A DNA stretch of 64,000 bases from Clitopilus passeckerianus. Taxonomy: Eukaryota > Basidiomycota > Agaricomycetes > Agaricales > Entolomataceae. The notes beneath the pieces were generated by a model. The model did no database searches. It had not been told where the DNA came from and worked only from the letters and a program-made list of their open reading frames with translations. Location of the stretch: NCBI GenBank assembly GCA_944990035.1, contig CALYLX010000058.1, forward strand, positions 62,001 through 126,000, read 5' to 3'. Positions within the stretch are counted from its first letter, which is position 1, and each line of letters begins with the position of its first letter. The translations under genes were made by a program, and so were the position numbers. Positions 31,797 to 44,413 of the stretch are shown one piece after another.

Positions 31797-33687
31797 TTAA
31801 GGCTCATAATTCCTTCCACACCTACCAAAGTCCATCTCAATGACAGAGTGACGAATGGCGGAATTTCGGACCATCGACGCCGGTACCGTGATACGAGTCG
31901 TATGGTGATCCCGTTCGCTGCTGGAGAGCGAGTCCAAGGCATTGAGCTCGAGATCATGATTACCCACAGGGTAAGGATGAGCTCGTGAAGGGAGAGGGAG
32001 GTCGATACTGGAATTATACAAACGTGAAGGCATCGTCAGCGTGACTTGTCCCTTCTTTCTCTCCTCTTCCTTCTGGCCTGCGATTTTCCGGAGGTTCAGA
32101 GTTATACGCGACATCATGGTTACCTGGTTACCTAGTCAATTACAATAAAGCTGGGAGCCAATGTGAAGCTTACAGTAATCCTGTTAAGCGTCACGGCGAA
32201 AGAATGAGATATATATCGCCAAAAAGGTCAGTCCGAGGAAACTCTGGCTTACAGTAATTCTGTTCTGTATGACGATTAGGCAGCCTTAATTTCGAAAACA
32301 GATGTGTAACTTACTGGGCGGTGATATTCTTCAGCCCCTCTGGCGCCCGAGCAATCATTATGGCGAGTGTCAGTGTGATGGCAAGGATGACGCTACGACG
32401 CATGTCAGCCTTTAAAGAGGAAAAAAGGTTAAGAAGGATGCCACCGAACCTATAGTACATGATTCCATCGTCAAACAACCGCCTGTAGATCACCCAAGGT
32501 GATTTATTGCGTATTCGGGGATACACTTTGATAAGGGTGAGGATTACAACGTATGTGTCGTATAACAAGGGAAACCAAGCGGATACGGGGGGAAAGGCTG
32601 AGGGCCAATCATCCCCGAATATCATGGTGCATGCTAAATGGAAAGGCTTAAAACCCTATCGTGCCCTCTGCGAGCTTTCTTACATTTGATATTGGGCGCC
32701 TGGTCGTGTGAAACAGCTACAGAGGGGTGTATAATCAGATCGTATTCGAGCGGGAGGGTAGCTATGACTTACGCGCCCCTTTGGTCATCAGGACTGCATT
32801 TATTACCGTCATAACCACAAAAAGTGCACCTACGCTCCGCCATACCCACGGCTCCCGCAGGTACAGGCCATGTATACGTTCTAACATCATGAGCGCTAGT
32901 AAAGCTTGCTCAGAAGCGACAGGTTGATAAGAGCATTGGTCTTACCGACTATGGATATGCCAATGATGGTCATTGAGCCCTCATATCGGACGAAGCGCGA
33001 GCACCTGTAGCGTGTTGAGTCTCTCCATGAAGCCTCTTTGAGACCCGTGAAGAAGTCACCTCTGGAAATGAATTTAATTCAATTGTCTGGACCTTATTCT
33101 TCACGTTAATCCTCACCTCTGGAGTCCACCATCGGGAGAGATAGGCTATCCATCTCAATTAGTAATCGTCGGGAAACCGTCTGGAGGAAGCGTACCAAAA
33201 AGGTTCACAATGAACCCAAGAGGCGTTAGATAGCGGTTCTTTCATTGGGTGATGAATATGTGTTACGAGGGGGGATCAAGATGGACACACCAACAGGAAA
33301 AGGTAATGTACTGACACGCATTCTTAGCACCGTTACCCTTCAGGGAGGATACAACACTTACTTCGTTTCTTCTTCCCTTTCCAAATATACTGCACCTGCT
33401 TCTGAGCTGAATGCAGTTCAGCAAGTAAAGGTCATGGTATCTCACCTCGTCATCGAAGGTGATAATGTGGTCCCAAATGAGAACGGTGAAACTAGCGAAC
33501 GCGATAAACTGCGAGGGCATGAGTCAACAGAAGCCATGGAGGAGGTTCTTCTGCTGACATTAGTTTGTAGCCTAGTTAAGCTTTGGTTATTTTCGCAGCT
33601 TCCGCCTCATGGTTGGTTTACTTACTGGTGGAGGGTCAGCGAATCACGGATCGCTGCCTTATCAATCGACTCTGCGGTGTAGTTCAT
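31797..33687 (-). CDS. Multi-pass membrane protein of DUF6533-like type
   Basis: Probable start ATG 33687 (MNYTAESIDKAAIRDSLTLHQ). Recognisable blocks: FIAFASFTVLIWDHIITFDDE, EVQYIWKGKKKR, NRYLTPLGFIVNLF, AYLSRWWTPE, CSRFVRYEGSMTIIGISIV, ALLALMMLERIHGLYL, a hydrophobic VGALFVVMTVINAVLM, LLYDTYVVILTLIKVYPRI, LFDDGIMYYSVILAITLTLA, and after the microexon TMMSRITLNLRK. The order of membrane segments and the EVxxIW and SRxxLNLR signatures fit fungal DUF6533 proteins (about seven helices, function unknown). The first two exon junctions (near 33590 and 33300) could not be joined cleanly in frame. The junction before MMSRIT uses one of two 7-nt microexons (32180-32174 or 32259-32253). The cytosolic tail is Ser/Lys-rich, stop at 31797. 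Confidence 0.7.
32174..32180 (-). other. 7-nt microexon A (GATTACT)
   Basis: Minus strand reads AACAG|GATTACT|GTAAGC, with consensus acceptor and donor. Inserted after ...ITA-CA it completes Gln, Ile, Thr before GTAACCATGATG, which keeps the MMSRITLNLR frame open. Confidence 0.6.
32253..32259 (-). other. 7-nt microexon B (AATTACT)
   Basis: Minus strand reads AACAG|AATTACT|GTAAGC, 79 bp from microexon A and with the same flanking splice signals. It codes for the same Gln-Ile-Thr. Using both microexons would add 14 nt and break the frame, so they would have to be alternatives. Confidence 0.55.
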
Positions 33688-34747
33688 CGTTAGTCCTGAG
33701 GCATGTATGGGTGTGAACGAATCTTACTCAGAGATGTGGAAACCATCTTATAGGTTCTATATAAGGTACCGAGGTATCATGACGGAGAGGAGATGCCAGG
33801 ACATGCTCCGGCACGAGACCACCACCATCTGATAGATTTAATTGTTCCCAGTACAGTGAGATGCCGCTGTCTTGATATGACGTGCGCTCCAAGGTTCAAA
33901 CAAAATAAATCACAGCATATAGAGTCACTCATGGTAGAAGGGTGTATTTTGCACAGCAGTTTTACCCTTCTCGGCGTACCTTTGAGCGCTTACAGCTGCC
34001 ACTCGGGAGTCTCAGCCACAACTTACGAGAGAGCTAGAGCGTATAGATTCCTGTCAACACAGCAAGGCTACTTGTAATCACTGAGTTCATCAGCATGCAT
34101 GGGCTTCTATGGTGGAGTAAAGGGAGTCCGCGTGGTTCGGGATAAGTAATAGAGGTTCTCGTCCAATTATTAGCATCTGCAAGCATAGGCCTTGTGGCTG
34201 ATGTGGGTGACCGTGTAGAGAGGTTCAAAGCTAAGAGTGTGCGGTCTTACGAGACTCTTGGCAAAGAGTTGTATAACAAACAAGGTAACAAGCTGATCAG
34301 CTCAAATTCAGAAAGGAACAGCTGGTAACGTCAAATGGAGATAACTGAAAAGCGGAGTTCACTGATCACCACCGTCACATGACCAACGCGTCTTGCTCTT
34401 CACGACCACGGTTGGCCCTCTGCTTTTTGGACTGTAACAGGTTACTGGAAATTTGAAAGCTATTCTGGGGGCTGCATTGCCACAGAGTACTTGGATAACT
34501 GGTTATCCTGATATTTAACCCGTCTAGTGCGTAGAGATCACACATTCGGGGTTTAAAGAGCTGGCTTCAAAATTGGCTGGCCAGACAGAGCGCCCACAAA
34601 TTCCGACACAGTTCCCGAAAGTATTCGCCACGTTTGCGATACTGCTGACCAAGCCTGTTATCGATTGGGCTACTAATAAAAGCCCTTAATTGTTTCTTTC
34701 AAGTCAGTACAGTCCCCCTTCTTCCCACTCTGTTACTCTCAGCGAAC
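33688..34747. other. Intergenic, divergent 5' regions
   Basis: 1.06 kb between the divergent starts of the membrane protein and the FunK1 kinase. Frames are short and unsupported. TACTAATAAAAG around 34670-34681 and the pyrimidine-rich stretch before 34748 may belong to the kinase promoter. Confidence 0.4.
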
Positions 34748-37700
34748 ATGGCGTATAGCACCCCCCTCAAGTATATTACCAATACTACAATCGGAGGTGA
34801 CAAAATGCGCGCCGCTCAGGCCAAGGAGGATGCCACTCGAGAGCTTGAAAGTAACACCTACCTCACAGAGACGACAGGGTTTCTGGATGCCATGTTTCCC
34901 TTCTACGAAAGGGCAAGGAGTGTATATACCCTCCTCTGTGAAAAAGGTATTTACGATGAAGGGACTTGCTTGTGGGCGGGTACGCCGGAGGATACCGCCC
35001 CAGAGAAGGATTATTATCCTTTCTTTGTCGGCAGGGCTGAGGATATGAAGAAGTGTTATCTCGAACTACCCGACTCCGACAAAGAACCTTACCCATTCCT
35101 CACCAAGTGGATTGAAAACCCCAATTCGGCACCCAAGAGTTTAGCAGACATTGCCTCTGAAACCCGACCCGATGTTTCCTCTGTTATCCAGTCCCAGGAG
35201 GAAATTGAGTGTCGTGTTCAGTTGGAGCTCGAAATCGACAGAAGTGTAATACACCAACTCTCTACTCATGCAGGAAATCATACTCATGTTCATTGTTAGC
35301 AAAATGCTGTTAGAAAAGCTCGAGGTGATAAAGCCATGGTCAGTCGTGAATAGTCCTTCTGTGTAACTGCTGGATCTCATTATCTTCCAGCTAGCAAAAT
35401 AGCGGACGGCGCTTGAGGAAAAGCTCTCAATATGGTGGTCTCGTATCAACGTTGTGGTTGAGGTCAAGAAGAAAGTTGCCACCGTTCAAGAACACCTGGT
35501 ACAACTGGTGGTGTACCTACAACAGGTCCTTCGCGACCAACATGACCGTCGATCTGCTATTGGGCTACTCTTCTGTAAGAATGAACTTGCGGTATGGCAC
35601 ACTGATAGAAGCGGAGTATTCGGCACGGAGACGGCCTTCAATATCCACAAAGTGTGTTGCCTAATCTCTTCTTATTAAACACTCGAGAATCTTACTTTCA
35701 CATTATTAGGAACCCATCCGATTTATACAAGTAATTCTTGGCTGCACACTGGGGAAACCTACGGCCCTCGGCTATGACACATCGATGAAGCTTTGGATGC
35801 CATCCAAGAATATGGCATTGCCATCTTATCATCCTGACGTGCCACTTGAGGAATGGCGACGAAATAACTTGGAAAAAAACTGGGTCATTGAGATGCCGGG
35901 AAAATCCAACGAGAGACGCGAGAAGTTTCTCACAATCCGGGCCATCAGCACGATCCGAGCGAGCAACATATCTGGGCGAGCAACTATAGTATGGGTAGCC
36001 ATGAGATACGGGGATATAGGCATGCGTAACCATGAGGTACGGAACTGCGCCTACGACGATTCAAGACAAGCACTAACATCATTTGTTAGATCTACGTTCT
36101 CAAGCAGTGCTGGCGACCAACTACTGCTGACGCAGAGGGCACACTCATACCTTCTGGGGTGGCGAATATCACTAAAGTTTACTCTTACGAAGACGTCATG
36201 GACGACGAGACGGTGGTCACCACCGTCGAATACCTGCGTCACAACAAATGGCACAAGGTTCCGGCATTACATCAGAGTCTCCAGGATATTGCAGCTCAAA
36301 ACGCGCAGCTGGAAAAAATTGAAGCATCCGAAACCAAAGTCCTGGCGTTTACTCTTCTGGACCAAAAGTATACGATCACACGACACACACCGATCTCGCG
36401 AGTCCAGTCACGACTAGTATGCGAAGATTATGGCTGGCCTATTCACCGTTTCCGTGACCTGAAAGAGTTTCTCCTGATACTGAAGGAAGTCGTAGAAGGT
36501 GAGCTTTTCCTCAGCAACAGCATCTTGAGTCAAATTATTAAACTTGTCGTTCTTCGCATAGCTCAAAAAAATCTTTACTTCAAGGAGAACATGCTCCAGC
36601 GAGATATCAGCGTTGGGAACATCTTAATTGTCCCATCTAGTGATAATGGTCTCAAGACGCATGCGTACCTCATCGACTACGACTATGCTAAGCGAGCGAA
36701 GGAGAAAATGTTGTCCGTCCTTGGGGCACTCCATAGGATACCGGGCCAGTGGGTATCCAAATCGACAATAGATGGAGTCAAGGCAAACATCGCTCTTATT
36801 TTCAACTGCCATCCCCACCCGGACTTGGATCGTTTGATCAATATATATCTACTCGCAAGCCCAGGACCACATTTCTTGTCCTCCATCCTTGGAATCAGTG
36901 CTCGAGGCGATCGTATGGAGGTGAAACAACTCCTCATATCGAGTAAACCTTCACTCAATCTACCATCAGCTCACACCAGCAGACTTAGGACTACTCTCCA
37001 AGGTTATTGTATTGCTTTCTATTCTCAATGCAAGTTCTGATATTGTTTTGCAGGATGAAGAGGTACCTGATTTTCGTGAAACCCCTGCGCAATCCCGGGA
37101 GAGAAGTGTGCGGATCTTATCTCTATTCTTTCGCTTCGGATTCACCCTAATGATTATCATTCAGGCTACTATACCCTTTGCTAGCTGCGAGATTCTGTCC
37201 TCGACAAAAGTGTTCACGTCTACCCAACACAGGCCCCTTTCAGATCACAACAGCTATAGTGATTTAGTACTCCATCTTGGCAAAGAGGATGATCCAAAGG
37301 ATGCCCAAGTTTGTCAGGATGCTGTGCACGAAGTTGAAGCATTATTTTGGATTTTGACATTCATCTGTCTTACCTGCTCTGGGCCGGGCGGCAAGAGACG
37401 ACAGGAGCTCCAGCAGGATCCAAATAACCCCAAAACATCAGAACCGGATCGACAATTACACGCCCTCTGCCGAGACCTTTTCGTGGAGAGCAACCTCGAG
37501 AAAATGGCTGCCCACAAGAGGACAGCACTGCAAGCTTTGAGGAACGGTGATTCTGGCATAACCACTCTCTTCGCAGACTATTTCAAGCCACTCAACAACC
37601 TGTGGGTGGAATGGAGGAAAATCATCCGAGTTGCTCATGCCCACCCAATATTCGAAGGGATCCACGACTTCGTCCTAGGAGCACTCAACAAAGCTATCAA

Positions 37701-37974
37701 GGACCTTGGGGCGGAGCAGTGCCCGGAAGAAGCCAAGAAGGTGGCAGAGGAGCGTCAGGTTGAATTGAATTATTTCAGAAATTTCACCGCAAAATCTATG
37801 GACAAAACTCAGGCTCTACCTCCCATTGTCACCCTTGATCTCTCACCAAATCAGCCACTAATTAGTTCAGAAACGGGTTGGGAGAACGGAGATGACAATG
37901 ATGAAGATGGTCCTGGGGAGTCACCCTCTGACAAACCTGCAGCTGCAAAGCGGCTTCGCACTGACAAGGCTTGA
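34748..37974 (+). CDS. Fungal-type protein kinase (FunK1 family)
   Basis: ATG 34748 opens MAYSTPLKYITNTTIGG. The FunK1 pattern follows: FLDAMFPFYERA, RPDVSSV, IWWSRINVVVEVKKK, LQQVLRDQHDRRSAIGLLF, WHTDRSGVFG, VLKQCW (probable ATP-binding Lys), LQRDISVGNILI as catalytic loop, AYLIDYDYAK as DFG equivalent, TIPFASCEIL and EVEALFWILTFICL, and a C-terminal acidic tail ending at 37974. The HRD His is Gln here. Introns include 35668-35709, 36044-36091 and 36500-36562 (approximate). The junction between about 35240 and 35410 is unclear; one reading meets a stop, so it is either an unrecognised intron or a lesion. About 95 residues lie between DYDYAK and TIPFAS, longer than usual. FunK1 kinases are expanded in Agaricomycetes; substrates unknown. 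Confidence 0.75.
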
Positions 37975-38756
37975 ATCATCAAGATTCTTCAACTTCCCTC
38001 CTGCATTCGTTTATCCTGTCTACGACTATATCATCTTCTCATATAGATCTAGAACCTGTGTATATCTACCTAATTCCGTAATGCCTGCCCTGTCCAGAAT
38101 TTCAACGTTCATGAGCCGGAATTGAGTATACAAAGGAGGCAGAGACTACTGGCAGAGGCACTGGTGGAACAAGTCTCACGAACAGGCTCCTTACGACTAT
38201 CGCAAAGTAATAGTAGCCATAGTACATTAGCTCCATGCTATAGTACGTTTAATTTGGCCAACAGGCAGCCCGGCTGGAATATGCTCGTAACAGCTCAGTG
38301 CAAATCTGGGTTACTTATAAGTTTGTATGAGGGGTCATTAACGTGGCATTGAAAGCACGAAAGCGTAAGGCATCATAACGTAGAATGTGACTAACTTGAG
38401 AGAGCTATTGTTCAAATTTCGGACAGTTAAGATAGTAAGCAAGGAAGAAGTCCAACCGGTCATCCGATGGTATACGAGGGAATCTGTTGAGAGAAAAAAC
38501 TTGAGAAAGCAAGACAATGATAAGATACTTGTGAGCTATAAATGAAATGAGATTGGTGACGATATAATAAATGCTAGGGAAGAACGAACTTGAGCACAGT
38601 GGTGAGATATGATGGTGGGGTGGCAAATGAGGAGCAATAGTAGGTCAAATATGTAGATGAGCAACAGATATGGACAATGAAACCAGACTAAGCAATGATA
38701 GCAAATAATGAATGCAACGAGAACAATATCGAGACAAAGTGGTAAGAAAAAATTGT
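37975..38756. other. Intergenic, convergent 3' ends
   Basis: 780 bp between the FunK1 gene and the tail-rich kinase. AT-rich minus-strand frames at 38405-38760 are hydrophobic and motif-free. Nothing recognised. Confidence 0.5.
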
Positions 38757-41700
38757 TCACGCAGCCCGAGACAGCCTTCTAGAGGCCGTCTTTCCAGGAA
38801 CCATGGCCTTTAAAGCCCGCTTCATAAGCCCGACAGTATTCTTGCTGTCATCCTTGGTGAGTGTTTGCCCCACAGCGCCAGCGGCAGGACAGCTCATCAT
38901 GCCCAACTCAGCGGCGGAAACTGTTCGGCGGTGAGATGAGGCGTCAAATTTGAAGTTCTTCAGAGCAACGGGTGGCGGCGCGGCTTGGCGACGAGAAGAT
39001 GGGGTCTTGCGGCTGCTCACAGAAACAGCCTGGGGAGTTGGAGACATCGCGGGTGTTGACATATCATTCTGATACCCTTTGGTCAAGCGCCTGACGCCAC
39101 TTGTTGCCAAACGGAATCGGTCGTAGACGCCTTCAAGTCGTCTTTGAGATGGTGTTTCTGGCAAGATTGTCTTGGTTGGTTTGCCGGATCGTTTACATAA
39201 AGATTCCACAACGATGGGGGAGGAGGTTAGGTCATTGAAGGACGGGTATTCTGCTGAGAGGTCCTGGTCGTCATCATCGAAATTTGCAGGAGGTGGGCTT
39301 CTAGGTGGTGCGATAAACAAGCTGCTGTCTACAACCTCAGAGAGGCGCCTTGATGAGTTGGGTATCACCGCTGTCAGAGCGTCAGTACATCTATGGTGCG
39401 GGGGTGCTGGTGTATGAATACTTACGTTTGTTGATTTCAGCCTCCAGCTCGGCGATGGGTGCAATTCGTAGTTGGAGCAGGTTGCCGTAAGATTTGCTCT
39501 TCTCCCTTCGCCTGGTTGATGTAGGTGACCCAGCTTGAGAGTCTTCCTCGTGAGGACCCCCAGATATCTTGGATGGTGATGACGTTGACACAGTAGCGCG
39601 CCGAGCTCGTGCTGGGGAGCTAACTTCGGGTACGGATGGAAGGATGGAACCTTTACTGGGGGTGCTGACCAGAGAGGTGTCAATCCCGGCAACACTAGTA
39701 TCTGGCGTTTCTGTGCCTGCGGGACCACCGTCACTGTTGAAAATCTGGCTTGCAGATAAAACCCTTCGAGGGTTTCGAGACGACCGACTGCTCGGGTATC
39801 GCGAGGCAGAACGTGACGGTGGTATCGGCAGGGAAGGCAAGATGTCGTGTGCTGAGGAAGAAGTAAAACTGGATTTGGAATCTTCTAGCACGGCTATGCG
39901 TACAATCAGCATGGAACAAATTGAGAAATCTTAAAAATGCCTTACGTTCCACAGTGCGCATCCAGGCTTCCATCCTGTCCCTCTTGGCGTCGGCGACAAT
40001 TCGTTCGCCCTGCTTTGCTCGGAGAATAGAAGACAAAGGTGAAGACGCTAAAAACATGTTCAGCAAGTATTCTCTGCGAGCCAATGAAATGAACATACTC
40101 TTCTCGCCTAAGATATCATTGGCCCAGGAATCTCGATTTTGCCTCCTGTTCTTTGGAGAGTCGGCTTTGGGACTCGCCGCTAGCCAAACGGCGGGTGTCG
40201 AACGACCAGTCATCTGGGCCGGAGATGACTTGTAAACGTCGACGTCATCGGTATCTTCAATGGGATGTGAGCAAAAAAATACAAAGAACCTGACGCAATG
40301 AACTTACCATCTTCCAGTGGTCGGAGGTCGAGCTTACAGGCCCTTGAAATAGAATCCTTTGAGGTGGAAAGAGGTGGTGTCTTGGGTGATTCTGAGAGCT
40401 TTGGGTAAGAACATGAGAAAGACCTCGGACAATAGGTGACTTACCAGAAGTGACTGCAGTCGCGGTTGATCTCGACAAGGCAGGCGTCGAAATCCCACTG
40501 ACACGTCGGGGTATCTCAACCACCTCTTCTTCCACCTGCAAGAATGCAGCGACCTTCTCCGGCACTTGCGCCTCTTCCTCCTTCTCATCGTCCTCCTCCT
40601 CTTCAGTAGTCGCCTCCTCAATCTCCCTCTCAATTTCCTCCAGCCTCGCAATCTCCCTCAATCTCTGTCTCTCCCTCTCCCACTCCTTAACCCTATTCCT
40701 CACACTATCGGACCCACTCGACCTAGTCTTGTCACTCGTAACCGAAGGCTCCTTCTTGACCTCCTTCTTCACAAGCAACGGACTCGCCCTGCCCCCATCC
40801 TTCTCCCTTCTTAAGCTATCCTTCGAGCGATAATCCCTCGCCCCGGACCTATTAACATTGACAGGAACATCTCCCAACACCCTACTCCTCCTCTTCTCCC
40901 TCTCCTTCTCCTTGTTATCACCAAGTGCTGTTGCAGATCTCGCAGCAACCCTCGGCATCAAATTCTCCCTCCCGCCTTGTGACTGCGGCCTCCTCGTCGG
41001 CGTCGAAACCGTTGCCGCCGCCGTATGCGTCGAATTCGAATTCGACAGCAAATTGAACGCCTTGATATTCTCCTTCGCCGCCGCCGCCACCGAAGATGTG
41101 GTAGGTGTCTTCGGCCGAAGCGGTGTAGTGGCGCCCGTGGCTACTCGCTTGCGCGGTTGCAGCTTGGGCGTCGTCGGGGGAGCGATCTTGGCGGGGAGTT
41201 TCGGTTTGACTTGGATGGAGATGGGTGAGGGGGTATCTTTCTTCTTGTCGAGAGAAAGGCGTTTGGCGGGTGAGAGGCCGGGGGGAGTTGAGGGGATGGA
41301 GGGAATGTTGTTGATGACGGCACGACTGGGCATAGGAGGTTGGTCAAGAAGCATGAGCTTAGCCAGGTCCTTCTCGAACACGATAGATGAGCCATAGCTT
41401 GAGGATGTTTCTAGAGGAAATTTTAGCAAAAGAATATAGTGGGAGTTTATATGACACGTACTGTGTGTGCCACGCATCTCCTTCCTGTATTGCCAATAAG
41501 GGTCATTCATAGCCTGTACAGCGGTGCACCTCAATTCAGCGTTAGGCGCAATCATCCTTCTTAGCAGCCTCTCCATTCCAGGAGTCATCTTCCAGTCACC
41601 AAGCCAGTTGCCAGAGAGCGTTCGTTGCCAGTAGCGTTCTAGCTCCTCCTTGGTGGTGCATTGGTCCGTGTCAGAGTTCTCGAACGGTGTCCGGCCCATG

Positions 41701-42671
41701 AGTATCTCAAAGAACGTCACCCCCAACGACCAAATGTCGGATTTACGCGTGTCGTGAGGGAGCCCGCGCGCTCTTTCAGGAGCCAGATACTAGCAATACC
41801 GTTGTTAGAAAATGGGTCAACTATATAAGCCATTCTGAATTACCTCTGGTGTGCCATAGGATAGGTTACTTTGAAAAGCTGTCGGCTCCCCTGACTCGTA
41901 CTTTTCAGCAAAGCCAAAGTCAACAAGGACAGGGATGTTATTGTCGGAGACGAGTATGTTGGCAGGCCTAGATTCAATTATGAGCGCCCGGCGGTATTAG
42001 AATGGGAAGGATGGCGGACGTACTTGATGTCGTTATGGACGACACCGCGTCGGTGGAGAAACTCGATGCCAGACAAGAGGAAGCGGAACCATTCACGCGC
42101 TTTCAGTTCATCGACTTCGACGGGAACGAGAGTCGGGATGTAGGTCCTTGAAAACAGTCAACAACAGAACAGCGCCCAGTCAACAGAATACTCACATGGT
42201 GATTAGGGCATATGAAGGAGTGATGATGAACGAGTGAAAAGGAATAATTGACGGATGGGGGTCAGACTTGAACGATTTAATAATTTTCATTTCGTTCCAT
42301 CTGCAGTAGACTATGTCAGATTTTGCAAGAACGCAGATACAGGTCCAGACCGCCAACTGACAATGATTTGACGCGTGCAGCATTCGACGCTGACTTGTCG
42401 CAGCGGTGAACCAGCTTGACCGCAATCTGGTCTTGTAATAACGATTTCTTGGAGGATTCAGAATGCTTAGACTTTGGGCGACATAACCAGACGCTGCCCC
42501 AGTTGCCGAAACCAATCTGCGCTTAATATTAGAGTTCTGTCCAGGTGCATAAACGGAGGTCTAAGTGCGTACTTCTTCAACGAATTGTAGCCGGTCGGAA
42601 AGAACCTGATCTGTAAGGGTAAAAACGTCTGTGACGCCCTGTGTTGGTGTTGAGGGTTGTCGGGCGTCCAT
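38757..42671 (-). CDS. Ser/Thr protein kinase with long disordered C-terminal tail
   Basis: Start ATG 42671 (MDARQPSTPTQGVTDVFTL). Kinase motifs in order: EIGFGNWGSVWLC (glycine loop), IAVKLVHRCD (Lys), WNEMKIIKSF (Glu), VVHNDIKPANILVSD (catalytic loop, Arg replaced by Asn), VLVDFGFAEKYE, GTPEYLAPERARG, SDIWSLGVTFFEILMGRTPF, RCTAVQAMNDPYW. The domain ends near 41480. The rest, about 800 residues, is low complexity: Pro/Ser/Thr-rich with many SP/TP sites, a Glu/Arg coiled-coil stretch (RLREIARLEEIEREIEEATTEEEE split over 40560-40680) and a basic end (MKRALKAMVPGKTASRRLSRAA at 38757). HND in place of HRD occurs in active kinases. Its subfamily could not be fixed; a cell-cycle or polarity kinase is possible. 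Introns are consensus and frames open. Confidence 0.75.
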
Positions 42672-43361
42672 ATTAAAAGTACAAGATTATTCGAGGAGGT
42701 AGCTGGAGGAACCAGACCAACCAACAAGAGATTCCCTGTGAGCGTCTTACCCGAATTCTTGAACCACCAAACAACAGAGGTAAATAACACGCTTGTACGC
42801 GTGCAGGGACATTAAAACACCTAAACGTGATGAACCTGATGAACAGAGTTGATGGAAGTTAACGTACACACAACACGTGTAGCCTCGTGTTCGTTGTTCA
42901 GTTCATCTAATCTAGACCAGAGATGACGGTGAAAAGCAGCTGGGGAGCAGCAGTAAGGCCCTAGTAATACCCAGTGATTTTTCTGAGTAGGTCATAGTAC
43001 CTAGCGGCCGATTTTAGGGTGAGAAGTTAGTGCGCCATCCATTCAACGGACCCTTTGCGACAACGGAACAACGACAAGGAACGCGATGGGAGACCGCGCC
43101 GAACGTCAACTTGCCTCGCGGTCACGTTCTAGACTGGCATTCAAGAAGCATAGCAACGCTGGTTCGATTCTGTTCAAGTGCATTTCTTTTTTCCTTTGAT
43201 TCGGATTTACGTTGGGCGAACCTCCATGTTTTTTGATGAAATGATGCCCAACGCACGTTCCGGTCTGCCCCATAAACTGCCAATTTTCCCACGATACTCC
43301 CCTCATATTTTGGTGTTCGTCACCGAGTCCTTTCACCAAAACTTTTTACAACTCAACACCA
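42672..43361. other. Divergent intergenic region between kinase and VDAC
   Basis: 690 bp shared upstream region of the kinase (minus) and porin (plus). No frame with support. Contains C/T-rich and TTTT tracts before the porin start, as is common for strongly expressed fungal genes. Confidence 0.4.
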
Positions 43362-44413
43362 ATGGCTTTCCCTCAACCCGTTCCCCCTTCTTGGAAGGTT
43401 TGTTGCTTGATTCTAGTAAAAAGCACGTAGTTAAAGCTTGGTTTTTAAAGGATCTCGGCAAGTCCTCCAACGACCTTCTCGGAAAGGACTACAACTACCA
43501 CGGCACCAGCCTTGAAGTCAAGACCAACACCCCTTCCGGTGTTTCCTTCAAGGTCGCTGGCAGCCGCGACCCGAGGACCGATGCCATCAACGGTGACATC
43601 GAGGCCAAGTGGACCGACCGCAAGCACGGCTTGACCGTCACCCAGGCCTGGACCACCTCCAACGTCCTCCGCTCCCAGGTCGAGGTTGAGAACCAGATCG
43701 CCAAGGGCCTCAAGGTCGACCTCAACACCTCTCTCTTCCCCGAGAAAGGCACCAAGGCCGCCCTCCTCAACACCACCTACAAGCAGTCCGGTGTCCACAC
43801 CCGCGCTGTCTTGGATCTCTTCAAGGTATAGCTCCGGAACTTGCGCATTTCTTGCGTCATTTACTGACATTCTCAAAACAGGGCCCCACCTTCACCGCTG
43901 ACACTGTCCTCGGCCGTGACGGTTTCCTCGTCGGTGCTGAGGCTGCCTACAACGTCACCGAGGGCAACATCACCCGTTATGCCGCTGCCATCGGCTACAA
44001 CGCCCCCGAATACGCCGTCACCCTTCACGGTCTCAACAACTTGAACACCTTCTCCGCCAGCTACTACCACCGCGTTAACGCTGATGTCGAGGCTGGTGCC
44101 AAGGCCGTCTACGACACCAAGTCCACCCAGGGTGGTGTTGCCATCGAGGTCGGCACCAAGGCGTAAGTGCACTATTTCGGAATATCGGAACTTGTTCTTA
44201 ACATACCATCCCCAATACAGTTACCTCGACAACAGTGCTTTCGTCAAGGCCAAGATCAACAACTTGGGTGTTATTGCTCTCGGCTACACTCAGTCCCTCC
44301 GCCCTGGTGTTAAGGCTTCCTTCGGTCTCGCTCTCGATACCAAGAAGCTCAACGAAGTCAACCCCGCTGGCCCATCACACAAGGTTGGCCTCCACCTCGT
44401 CTTTGATTCATAA
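43362..44413 (+). CDS. por1: Mitochondrial outer-membrane porin (VDAC)
   Basis: Exons 43362-43397, 43451-43825, 43882-44162 and 44221-44413 join to 294 residues, the normal VDAC size. The N-terminus MAFPQPVPPSWKDLGKSSNDLLGKDY forms the pore helix (KDLGKSSNDLL). Alternating hydrophobic strands follow, including KFTNTPSG-like NTPSGVSFKV, GTKAALLNTTYKQ, FLVGAEAAYNV, and the terminal signature PSHKVGLHLVFDS. It makes the beta-barrel channel for ATP, ADP and small metabolites. Codon use is strongly biased to C-ending codons (GTC, ATC, AAC, AAG), unlike neighbours, as expected for high expression. Start chosen because the first exon encodes the conserved helix and has an ACCAATGG-like context. Confidence 0.95.

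Noticed and set aside
40450..41397. Long plus-strand frames opposite the tail-rich kinase
   Set aside because: They are antisense shadows of Glu/Arg/Pro/Ser-rich coding sequence with intact kinase introns on the minus strand.
43445..44172. Minus-strand frames over the VDAC gene
   Set aside because: Antisense shadows caused by the C-ending codon bias of the VDAC gene.
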